Origin: Oscheius onirici | Lineage: Eukaryota; Nematoda; Chromadorea; Rhabditida; Rhabditidae | Direction: 5' to 3' | DNA length: 64,000 bases | NCBI GenBank assembly: GCA_932521025.1 | Contig: OW051469.1 | Span: 8,878,398-8,942,397 of the forward strand | In this document: piece after piece, positions 33,147 through 42,299 of the stretch | Position numbering within the stretch: position 1 is the first letter of the stretch | Layout: each line of letters begins with the position of its first letter | Program-made: the position numbers and the translations under genes | The notes under the pieces: model-generated | What the model saw: only the letters and a program-made list of their open reading frames with translations | Told to the model about the DNA's origin: nothing | Database searches by the model: none

Positions 33147-35322
33147 ATGGGACAATCCGTATCTCGGGACGACTTCATATGGACACTGACGGAACAGCCG
33201 CATATGAGTCGCCGTGAGACCATTGTCAAAGCTCACCCGGAAATTAAAAAGGTCTGTGTCCGGTCGAGTTTCTGACGATAAGAGAGAGAAAAGTATCGAT
33301 GACAGTCAAATAGAGAAAGACAGAGACTCTGAGAGACAGAGAACAAAATCCTCTGATTTCCAGCTCTTCGGAATCGATCCCTCCTTCAAATATGTCTGTG
33401 TAGCCATGGTACTCTGGCAAATCTTCATGTGTTGGCTCCTTCAAGGTGCCCATTTTTATCGATTCTTCAAACTGTCTTGGCTTTCAGACGCAGACTGGCT
33501 CTTAATTTTTCTAGAAGGCTACTTTTGTGGAGGAGTCATCAACCATGCCATGACGCTAGCCATCCATGACATTTCTCACAATGTAGTGTATGGAAATGCC
33601 AGGCCTTTGGCGGTGAGTCTATTTTTCTCTCTGTCTCTCTATGTCTTTCTGTCTCTCAACCTCTCTCCATTTCAGAACAGAATGTTCGGAATGCTCGCCA
33701 ATCTTCCCATAGCCATCCCAATCTCCATTTCTTTCAAAAAGTACCACGTCGAACATCATCGCTACCTCGGAGAAGACGGTCTAGACACGGACGTCCCAAC
33801 AGAACTGGAGGCTCTCTTTTTCACGTCTCCATGGAAAAAGATGATTTGGCTCTCACTCCAGCCCCTGTTCTACGGTTTCCGGCCTTTGATCATTTACAAG
33901 AAGGCTCCGACCGACCTTGAGATTCTCAACGCTGTCATTCAGGTAAGAGACATTTTTTAAAGGACTGCCTTCTTTCAGATTACCTTCGATGGCCTCATAT
34001 ACTATTTTTTCGGGATCAAAGCCATCGTCTACCTAGTTTTTGGAACTTTGATAGCGATGGGACTGCATCCCTCAGCTGGTCATTTCATTTCGGAACACTA
34101 CATTTTTGATGAGACACAGGAAACGTACAGGTTGGTCAAAAATGGCTCGAGCCAGTTGGATGGCAGTAGTTGCGAAGAGGACAAACAGTATGGGGGCAAA
34201 TAGTGCCAGTGACGAGCGGGAACGTGAGGATAGTCTGTTGGGTGAGTCCGAGACAGGATATGGATTTTAGATGGAAACAGAAGTGGTCAGTAGACCTCTT
34301 GACAGGAAAGGGGATATTTGAACAAGGACAGAAATTGTATTGGGAAACTGTTTAAATAAGCCACTGAAATCAAGAATACCCCTTTTTTCAACATGTCTAT
34401 TGAACTTTTGAGCTTTCGAGAGATTGAATGGTGACCAACGATGACTGGACTCATAATCGTGCGATTAAATGGTTGACAGGTCCAGACCAGGGAATGGAGC
34501 ATTATTTGAGGAAAGACTTCAACACAAATCAACCGGATTTAGTATAGGCTCAGAAAAACTTGTGAGAGTTCCTTGTTTGGTGACTACTGTGCAGATTTCT
34601 AGTTTACATCATACCATGATTTTAAAGAAAGGGGTTTCAATCTAACTTTTTGATATCGGCAATTCTATCGTAGCAAACACAGCTGTGAATTCTTGGGACG
34701 GGTATCAATACTAATGAAGATCGGACATGGTACCTTCTTGACTATGCGTGTCAATGTTGACCGGGACAGTACCAGCAAGGTGCATTTTCGAAGGAAGACA
34801 CCTTTAGAAAAAAAACTTGGCACCCCTTTTGAACATAAGCTCGGCGTGGCATATTGAGCTATGTTCAATTTGGGTGCCAAGTTTTCATGTGCCCGGTGCC
34901 CATGCCTATTCTTGAAGTGATTTTCAGCTACTACGGTTGGTGGAATTTGTGCACTTTCAACGTAGGCTACCATGTTGAACACCACGACTTTCCATACGTT
35001 AGTTTTCCTTTCATTTTCTCCGAAAAACAGACTTCAGATTCCCGGTCGTAACCTTCCCCTCGTCCGAAAAATTGCTCCAGAATACTACGACAACTTGCTC
35101 CAACACAAATCCTGGACAAAAGTCTTGTGGGATTTCGTCACGAAGCCAGATATGGGCCCCTATGCCCGTCTGAAACGGAATCCCCGAGCGCCGCAGGCCT
35201 TCTGGGGCAACAATCCACTGATGGCCTACGTTGACGGGTTCTTGCACTACGTGGGCTTTTATGAGTTGAAACGCGTCGCGGGTAACATGCTCGATCTCAA
35301 TAACAATAAGAAAAAGGTGTGA
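33147..35322 (+). CDS. ttm-5: Sphingolipid delta4-desaturase (dihydroceramide desaturase)
   Basis: This ER membrane di-iron enzyme introduces the delta4 double bond into dihydroceramide to make ceramide. Seven exons (33147-33251, 33364-33445, 33488-33612, 33676-33942, 33979-34130, 34928-34997, 35038-35322) give 361 residues. The start [12 protein letters not shown] keeps the family's N-myristoylation glycine. The three histidine boxes are HDISH (exon 3), HVEHH (exon 4) and HVEHHDFP (exon 6). Family signatures [26 protein letters not shown] and [13 protein letters not shown] are present. The C-terminus is about 35 residues longer than in vertebrate DEGS1. The ATG is directly preceded by a splice acceptor, suggesting trans-splicing. 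Intron 5 (797 nt) carries a 74-bp palindrome. The symbol follows the C. elegans orthologue I believe corresponds; the family call is very secure. Confidence 0.95.
34812..34885. repeat. 74-bp palindromic element in desaturase intron
   Basis: AAAACTTGGCACCCCTTTTG... at 34812 is mirrored by ...TTTGGGTGCCAAGTTTT ending 34885; arms of about 30 nt enclose a short spacer. Noncoding and intronic. Confidence 0.7.
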
Positions 35323-35498
35323 ATATAAAACCGTTTTTATATTTTTTTGAGCAGTATATTTGTGTAACAACCATTTTGTGGGGGAATTTGTATGTACAGG
35401 GGGAACTTTTCCGTCATTTTAGCGCAATTTTTGACCAGAGAACTCAAAATATTTTATCAGCTTATTTTGAAACAAAATGCGAAAGGCAAAAAGGATTT

Positions 35499-35573
35499 GG
35501 GAGCTCGCGGGTTCGAACCGGGGTCTTCTGGACAGCAGTCCAACCTCTTACCTACTGCGCCATCCGGAAAAAG
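35499..35573 (-). mobile_element. tRNA-like sequence, probably a SINE head
   Basis: On the minus strand it reads GGCGCAGTAGGTAAGAGG (A-box-like), TTGGACTGCTGTCCAG and CCGGTTCGAACCCG (B box). The anticodon arm can pair with only a 6-nt loop and the acceptor ends do not pair, so it is unlikely to be a working tRNA. Similar sequences lie at 62248 and 63589. It sits between the convergent 3' ends of the desaturase and glycerol kinase genes. Confidence 0.5.
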
Positions 35574-35705
35574 CGCGGCAGCCAGCTGCAATGTATTTGA
35601 ACATTTGGTCACTTATCGCATAGAACTAAAAAGAGTCTTCCGGACCGAAAAGAACGCTAAAAATGACGGAATCAGTTAGGAGGCAATTCAAAAAAACTAC
35701 AGTAA

Positions 35706-38700
35706 TCAATGTGCCCAGCCACGGGCCCTCTTGACGGCTTCTTTCCACCTGAACACTTCTTTTTGTCTCTCATCTTCCGAAATCGCAGGAGTGAAGACGG
35801 AGGCCTTTGGACTCTTGTTTCGGAATTCTTCTAGTCCCATCTGACCGGCTCCGATGGCTCCGGCCACTGCTGCTCCCCATCCGGAAACTTCTGGAAGCAC
35901 TGGAGCAACAATCGTCTTCCCAATAATGTTGGCTTGGAGCTCGTTGAAGATGGAGTTTACTGTCATGCCACCGTCAACCTGAAAATAAGAATTTCAGTAG
36001 TGAAGACTCCTTCTACAGTAATCCTTACTAGATAATAGTTTTCAAAACTACTGCAATTCTTGTCCCAAATAAAAGGTTATTTTGTCCAATTACAAAAAGT
36101 TTTGAAAGTTTTCAAAAACTTGAAAGTATAAAAAAACTCCAAGTAGTTTTCAATTAGTAACACGATGTCCCGTCAGCAGATGGCTGGCTCCCAAGACCTC
36201 CGCTCAGCCCAAGACGTCCGTCGACAGCTGGAAGACACGGCAGCCATGCTGGAACAGGAACTCTTCAACCAGGAGCAGCGGCGTGTTCGGACGGTCAACG
36301 AGCTGCGACTGACCAATGCCCAAGTAGCTGAACTGGCCGATCGGGTCAGTAAGGCGCGTCTGACGGAGACGGCGCTCTCGGACAAGGTGACCCTCTGGGT
36401 GCAGTATTTGAAGGAGGAAAAGATGAAGTATCTGCTGAAGGAGAGTCGCAAATGTGCCGGAAAGACAGACGAGCTGGACGAGGCTATCAAATACCATTGT
36501 GACTGGCTCATGGTCAAGAGACGGGCTGTGGAGACGTGTTTGGAAGAGAATAGACGGCGTCGTAGTCAGCACAAGAGCTACTTGAGGATGCTGAAGAGCG
36601 AGCTGGAAGAGTTGCAGACGAAGCTGAAGCAGTGGGACAGTCGAGGACAAGAGGTCATGGAAGCTACTGAACGACTGGAGCAGCGTCGTCGCCTTCTGGA
36701 AGAACAGTTGACGGAGAAGAGACGCATCGAGTTCGAGGAACGGAGCAGATATCAGCAGCTGGAAGCTGAGATGACGGAATTGATCAAAAAGTATGGAGCT
36801 GTCAGTTGTCTGGATAATACTGTAGATTCGAATTAGTCAAGGGTAGATACAGACAGTAAGTCAAGAGTATTGGACTACTGTAGTTTCTGGTCTACCACTT
36901 CTTTTACTGTCCCGTAGACTACTGTAGTGTACACAGTGTGAGATCAGTAGCTACTTCTGTCTTTGCGTCTAATTCAACAAAGTACTGTATGCTCTATGGA
37001 GAGGAGACAGTTCAGGCTAGACCATGGAGCTAGATTTCGAGAAATTAGTAGAAGAACAGAGGATGAGAGAAGTTCTAGGTAAAGCTCCTGTACTTGTGCC
37101 AGTCTCTCGATGTTCTGTTAGACATTCTATCCAGTGGAGAGTCAAAAGTACAGGGCTTTACAGAGACAGTCAGGCACACAGTCAAGAATACATTCTACTG
37201 GAAAGATCTGATCTGGCCCCCTCAGATTGACCCCTCACCCAGTAGGAGCTTGGCTCCCAGAGGATTCTTCGGAGCTCTGGCGTTAAAAGGGAGAAACGTT
37301 ACTTTTTTTCTACTGGAAAATATGACATTTGGGACTAGTTAAGAATGAATTAGTGACGAGAGTACAGAGGGTAGGTTAGGGAGTCACACGATTACATTCA
37401 ATAATCCTGTAAAAGTAGACAGTCAGAGTAAAAATGTCGAGAGTACAGGACACTGAACAGAGTGAAAGTTCAGTATAGTCCAAACAATACAGTCCAAAAA
37501 GAAAATTACAGTATAGAGTCAGACTCCAGAGCCAACGATCACCCTTATTCCCAAAACATGTAACCTACCTTGAGCGTAGTGATGACGCATTCGTGATCTA
37601 GATCCTGTTCGACAGCTGCCACCATCTCAGCGCTTTGAAAAGCAACAGCTTGCAGGGCTGCCAAGCAGATATGGGCTCTGCTAGTGACCTGCGTCATTCC
37701 GACGATTGTTCCTCTGGCACTTGGATCCCAATACGGAGTATAAAGACCAGTGAAGCAGGGTACAAAGTAGACTCCTTCTGTGGACTCGACTGACCGGCAG
37801 AGAGGCTCCATTTCGCTGGCATCCTGAATGGTTCAGATGAGAGACTGAGAGAGGCAGTAATCTACTTTAATGAACTGGAAGTTGTCCCTCAGAAACCGAA
37901 CGACATTACCGCCAATTGAACCAGCTCCTTCCAGAGCATAGATGACGGGAGAGTCCGGACCGAACTGAAAGGCATACTCCTTTGAAAAAGTCATTAATCA
38001 TACCTGGAATCCGACAGTAGTCAGCAGTCCATTTTTGCTAATTACCGGCTCTTGACCAATATTGGTTAGCATAAAAGTTCCCGTCCCATAAGTGTTCTTC
38101 GTGTCGCCACGATGAAGACAATTGTGACCGACCATGGCGGCCTGTTGGTCACCTAGACAGCCAGAAAGAGGAACTCCAGAAAGTGGTCCTTCTTTCAAAT
38201 GACCGTAGACTTCGGCACAGGACCGGATTTCGGGGAGGATGTCAAAAGGAATGTCGAAAAAGTCACAGAGTTGGGATGACCATTTCCTCTTGTGCAGGTC
38301 GAGAAGGATTGTTCTGGAAGCATTAGAGACATCGGTCACATGGGCTCCGGTGAGGTTCCAGATGAGCCAGGTGTCGACTGTTCCGAACATTAGATTTCCT
38401 GGAAATTGATTTTTTATCTCATTCTCTCTGATTACGCTAAAACCTCTATTAGAAGCCCCGATACGCAATTACGTATTCACGTTTTTTGGGGTCTAGACGG
38501 CATTATCTGACTTTGTAATGTTCTGTAACGTTGTAGCCCCTGACGTCCTCTACAATTTTGCAGAACACCAAAAAACTGAAAAATGTCGGCTTTTAATAGA
38601 GGTTTTATCTGTCCCTCAGACTCTCCGTCTCCGTCTGCCCTACCTTTCTCCCTCGCCTCCTGAACCTTCGGAACATTCGTCAACAACCATCTCAATTTCA

Positions 38701-39233
38701 GAGCACTAAAGTAGGGATGAATAGGGAGTCCGGTCTTCTCCTTGAAGAAATCTTTCGACTTGGTCTCAGTCCTCGCAATACTCTCTTCAGCCAGTGAACT
38801 CGTCCTTGTGTCCAACCACACAATTGCGTTATACAGAGGCTTGCCAGTCTCTCGGTCCCAGACTACTGTCGTCTCCCTCTGATTCGCCAGTCCGATACTC
38901 TTCAACTCGTCCGTAGAGATACCCATCTTGTCCAGTTTTTCAGCAACTTTCTTAAAATAACAGTCAAAAACATGTTGTTTTTCGAAGAGTCACTATTTCT
39001 GACCAAAACTAACCTCCATGCAAGTCTTGACAGTATTCAGAATTTCCATTGGATCCATCTCAACCCATCCGGGGCTTGGGAAAAGTTGACGGACTTCAAT
39101 CTGAAGATGGAACTGAGCAGAGAAAGACAAAAAGTCTTACCTGATGACTAGTGACCAGCTCTCCAGTATCGGCCTCAAAGGCCAAAAATCGGCTACTGGA
39201 TGTTCCTTGGTCAATTGCTCCGAGGAGAACCAT
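35706..39233 (-). CDS. Glycerol kinase
   Basis: This enzyme phosphorylates glycerol with ATP to sn-glycerol 3-phosphate (FGGY carbohydrate-kinase family, cytosol or mitochondrial surface). Seven exons (39233-39141, 39100-39014, 38950-38644, 38398-38004, 37964-37866, 37823-37569, 35978-35706) give 502 residues, the normal length. Motifs: GAIDQGTSSSRF at the N-terminus, SIGLANQRETTVVWD, FGTVDTWLIWNLTG, CLGDQQAAMVGH, NTYGTGTFMLTNIG, TPYWDPSARG and VDGGMTVN with the C-terminal ATP-binding segment. A CAG acceptor lies five bases before the ATG. The last intron is 1.6 kb and hosts an antisense gene; intron 3 hosts a MITE. Nothing is missing. Confidence 0.96.
36165..36836 (+). CDS. Intronless coiled-coil protein nested in glycerol kinase
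   Basis: A single-exon frame of 223 residues starts MSRQQMAGSQDLRSAQDVRR and ends CLDNTVDSN. It is highly charged, with heptad-like spacing of Leu/Ala over most of its length (for example LEDTAAMLEQELFNQEQRRV and LEQRRRLLEEQLTEKRRIEF), so it is predicted to be a continuous coiled coil broken near the Cys/Trp-containing stretch around residues 90-125. It has no signal or membrane segment. It lies wholly inside the last intron of glycerol kinase on the opposite strand, with its own AT-rich upstream (AGTATAAAAAAA about 40 nt before the ATG). Codon use is GC-rich and gene-like. A single-exon nested gene could be a retrocopy or a germline gene. The family is not recognised. Confidence 0.8.
   Translation: MSRQQMAGSQDLRSAQDVRRQLEDTAAMLEQELFNQEQRRVRTVNELRLTNAQVAELADRVSKARLTETALSDKVTLWVQYLKEEKMKYLLKESRKCAGKTDELDEAIKYHCDWLMVKRRAVETCLEENRRRRSQHKSYLRMLKSELEELQTKLKQWDSRGQEVMEATERLEQRRRLLEEQLTEKRRIEFEERSRYQQLEAEMTELIKKYGAVSCLDNTVDSN
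38438..38607. mobile_element. MITE containing the 5S-associated hairpin
   Basis: Terminal inverted repeats TAAAACCTCTATTAGAAGCC and GGCTTTTAATAGAGGTTTTA (19 of 20 matching) bound a 170-bp element in glycerol kinase intron 3. Its interior contains ATACGCAATTACGTATTC and the family hairpin (38518-38568: AATGTTCTGTAACGTTGTAG with CTACAATTTTGCAGAACA). This shows that the hairpin also exists as the core of a mobile element. Confidence 0.75.
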
Positions 39234-40700
39234 CTTGTCTGGAAGAAGGGGGTGAGAATGAGAGACTGACAGAATGAGAGATTGTGAGGGTAAAGCGAAG
39301 ATGGTTTGGCTTCGCTTGACCAGACGAGAGTACAGTTGCACTCAATGAGATAAGGGAACACCTCGTCTAGGGGGTGGTCCTAATAACAGGTCAGAGAGTT
39401 ATCAGGACTTTAGAACTCTTGGTTCGAGAAGGTAAGAAGGAGATGAGTTGTTTGGGGCTTTTATCAGAACAAAGTGCCCGGGCCATCAATCAAGCAGCAC
39501 GTGGAGAACGGGAAAGAAATTTTTAGGGACGGGAGAGATCTGTGACGCGTTTCCGGAGACTGAGAGAGTGAGTTATATGAACAGCCAGAAAGACTTCTTA
39601 AAAGAGTGAGCTCAAAAAGACGTGGCGACAGTCAGCTCTCCAATTTCCTCTGGACTGGCAGCTGTAAAGTGCACTAAAAGCAAGGGTCACCTGTCCTGAT
39701 AACACAGTTCGAAAAAGCTAGCAGAACCTAATCGAGAGAGCGGCGCGTGTGATGGGCAAACAATGGGAATGTTTCATTGCCTAGGTGTCATAGGACATGA
39801 TTCAAAGGACAAAGAAAACAGAAACAGGTGTTTTTGGAAATCTGGAAAGATCTTGACAGATAATGAGAGACAGAGAGAGAGAGAGTCAGAGAATCATACT
39901 CTCCCAAAGTAGTTTTGCGAAAAACAATCAACAACCGAAACAGGCGCAAAAATGACCGGAATCCAGTAAACATCATGCTGTTCATGTGTCCCGCTTATTG
40001 TTAGTGTGATCTTTAAAAGTCGAAACTAATGGGAGAGAATGATAAGAGACGACCATTAAAGGTTGTGGACAAATAGTTTGTGAGTACAGGAAACTCGACT
40101 ATTTATAGTAAGGCCAGAGTCTTGTGACACAGTTCCAGGTCAAGCCAGCGGCTTGGGGGTTTCGTAACCATGCAGGGTACATAGTACAGAGAGAGTAGAG
40201 GGACTTTGGCTTCTGGATCGGTCTAGAACTTTCTCTCTCTCAGCAGTCGTTGTAACTGTGGCTCTTTGACTGTCCGACTCTCTGTTCTCCGTCTCTCTGT
40301 CCCTCTCTGAGCGGTACATCAGTAGTCAGGAAAAAAAATTAAAAACAAAGCAAAAAAGGCTGAAACAGATCTGTTTATGATGACTGAAAACGTGTCAGCT
40401 GAGAGTTGAGAGCACGACTAGCAAGCCCCCACGTGAGGTTGCAAAGATCGATCTGATCGCCGTAATGATAGCCTGGGGATGAGTCTCCGTCCAAAAAATT
40501 TATTTATTAAGTGAACTGGATAAGTGAGGAAACATACTTTAAAAAAGAGGGTAAGAGATGTTTTTTATGCAAAGGAGACTATAATAGAGGGGAGGCGGCT
40601 GGCGCGCAGCCGCGGAATGCGAGATGAAACATCTATTAGATCAGACCGGCCACTGGGCAGACGAAGACAACTGTTGCGATGGTCCAGCTCTTTTTTGAGG
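39234..40700. other. Intergenic
   Basis: Upstream region of glycerol kinase and the 3' flank of the next gene. No exon chain or domain found; CT/GA-rich low complexity is common. Confidence 0.55.
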
Positions 40701-40702
40701 AA

Positions 40703-41558
40703 TTACTCAGCATAGGAGGAGAAGGGAGAATAATTCCAGGACCATTCGTGGACACGGGTCTGGTCGGTGTCGATGTAGAGACCGTCCTGTTTGATGAACC
40801 TGGAAGAAACGAGGTGAGAGACTGAGAGACAGAGACTGAGAGTATACCGTAAAATCTCTAATAGAAGCACCCTTGTACGCAATTACGTACGCATATTTTT
40901 CGGGGTGAAGACATAATTTTTCAATTTATTTTTTATTTTTTTCTTGGTAGCTTCTGAGGACTATATGGGAAAAATATCTGTATGGGAAAAATAATCGGAA
41001 AGTTGGAAAAATTTTGTATCAACCCGAAAAAAATGCGTACGTAATTGCGTACAGGGGTGCTTCTATTAGAAGAAATACGGTAAGTAAGTAACAGTAATAG
41101 TTACAGTCACAGACTCACCAGGTGATGTTGCTCCTGCTCGGAGCAACTCGTCCATAGACATCAAAAGTCTCCAGGAATCCAAAAAGTCCATATGCATCAC
41201 ACCAAAAATGCTGATTTCCTGCAAAAATAAAAAAAGTAATAGAGTCCCGAATAAGACGTAATCCGTCCTCTCTGAGGGTCACAAGTTCCGACATCTCTCG
41301 TCAACCTGGTCCCCCTCTATATAAGCTGTGGGCTATTATGTCTCTCTCTGTTCCTCGTATTGGGCTCCATTTCTAATGAAAAGGATTCTGATTGTTCTGT
41401 TTTCTTCCCCTCGAAGAGCACGTACACCTACCGCGATCAATGTCCACAAATCTGAAGCGAAATTGGCTGGAAGGAGACAGAAAGTGGTCCCGATGATCGA
41501 CGAGAACCGACTGGCACCGAAGACGAACATTAGCCGCAGCCAAGTTGACAATTCCGAC
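40703..41558 (-). CDS. Plant self-incompatibility S1-like small protein, 5' exon missing
   Basis: Three exons on the minus strand (41558-41432, 41218-41119, 40799-40703) splice in frame to about 107 residues and a stop. The order is VGIVNLAAANVRLRCQS, a stretch with FLSPSSQFRFRF, then HFWCDAYGLFGFLETFDVYG, then NITWFIKQDGLYID and HEWSWNYSPFSSYAE. This matches the layout of S1/SPH proteins of plants: N-terminal beta strand, 'C.S', a 'L.PG..F.F.F' strand, 'F.C......W.FD.Y', then 'W.I..DG.Y'. Only two of the usual four cysteines are visible. A secretion-signal exon is expected upstream but I could not identify it; a CTGTCTCT-rich tract lies there. Intron 2 carries a 238-bp MITE. Function in nematodes is unknown to me. 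Confidence 0.6.
40845..41082. mobile_element. 238-bp MITE, TA-flanked, in S1-like gene intron
   Basis: TACCGTA ends, followed on both sides by CTAATAGAAGCACCC and TGTACGCAATTACGTACGCA in inverted orientation (arms of nearly 60 bp). The TGTACGCAATTACGTACGC block is shared with the elements at 38.4 kb and 60.2 kb. No coding capacity. Confidence 0.8.
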
Positions 41559-41749
41559 CTGCAAAAAGCGAAGAATAGCTCAAAACTACTCTACAATTAG
41601 GAACGCTCTTCGACTTTTTGCTCCTTCGTTTCTCATTTTCCGCACGACTGCTGTCTCCTCCTCTCTATTGTCCCTCCCTCCTGTTGACGTTCGTCTTCTC
41701 ATTTGAAATTTTCGCGTCAGGTTGAATTTTGGTCTCACAGGAGGAGAGT

Positions 41750-42130
41750 CAGTCTGTCCCTCTGTCTCCCAGTTTCTCCGTCCCTCTGTCCCTCTGTCTC
41801 TTTGTCTATCAGACTCTCAGTTTCTCTGTCTCTCTGCCTCCCAGTTTCTCTGTCTCTCCGTCTTTCAGTCTCTCTGTCCATCTGTCCGTCTGTCTATTCT
41901 CTGTTCCCCTGTCTCTTCCTGTCCCTCTATGCCTCTTTCTGTCCATCTGTCCATCTGTCTCTCTGTCTCTCTGTCTCTCAGTCTCTCTGTCCCTGTCTCT
42001 TTCTGTCTCTCAGTTTCTGTGTCTCTCTGTCTCCCAGTTTTTTTCTCTGTCTCCCAGTCTCTCTATCTCTCTGTCCCTCTGTCTCTCAGACTCTCAGACG
42101 CTGAGTCTCTCTGTCCCTCTGTCCCCCTGT
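41750..42130. repeat. CTGTCTCT-type low-complexity tract
   Basis: About 380 bp of pyrimidine-strand sequence made of CTGTCTCTCTGTCCCT-like units. All three frames are open because the tract lacks stops, so the Ser/Leu/Cys-rich open frames here are not evidence of a protein. Confidence 0.9.
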
Positions 42131-42299
42131 TCAGTCCGTGCTCTGTGCCCGTTCTTCACTCCTTCTCACTTTATGTCCCGTTCTCTCCTATTTCAGCCCT
42201 ACAAATTAGGTATCTCCTGACCTCACTTTCTACTTCTTCTTCATCCTACGTACTTTCATGTTTTCGCCCCCGACGACTTTGCATGATTTAACTCCTTCG

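Noticed and set aside
41703-42291. Three overlapping Ser/Leu/Cys-rich open frames of 133-189 codons on the plus strand
   Set aside because: They arise from a stop-poor CTGTCTCT low-complexity tract that is open in all three frames; no domain or splice chain.
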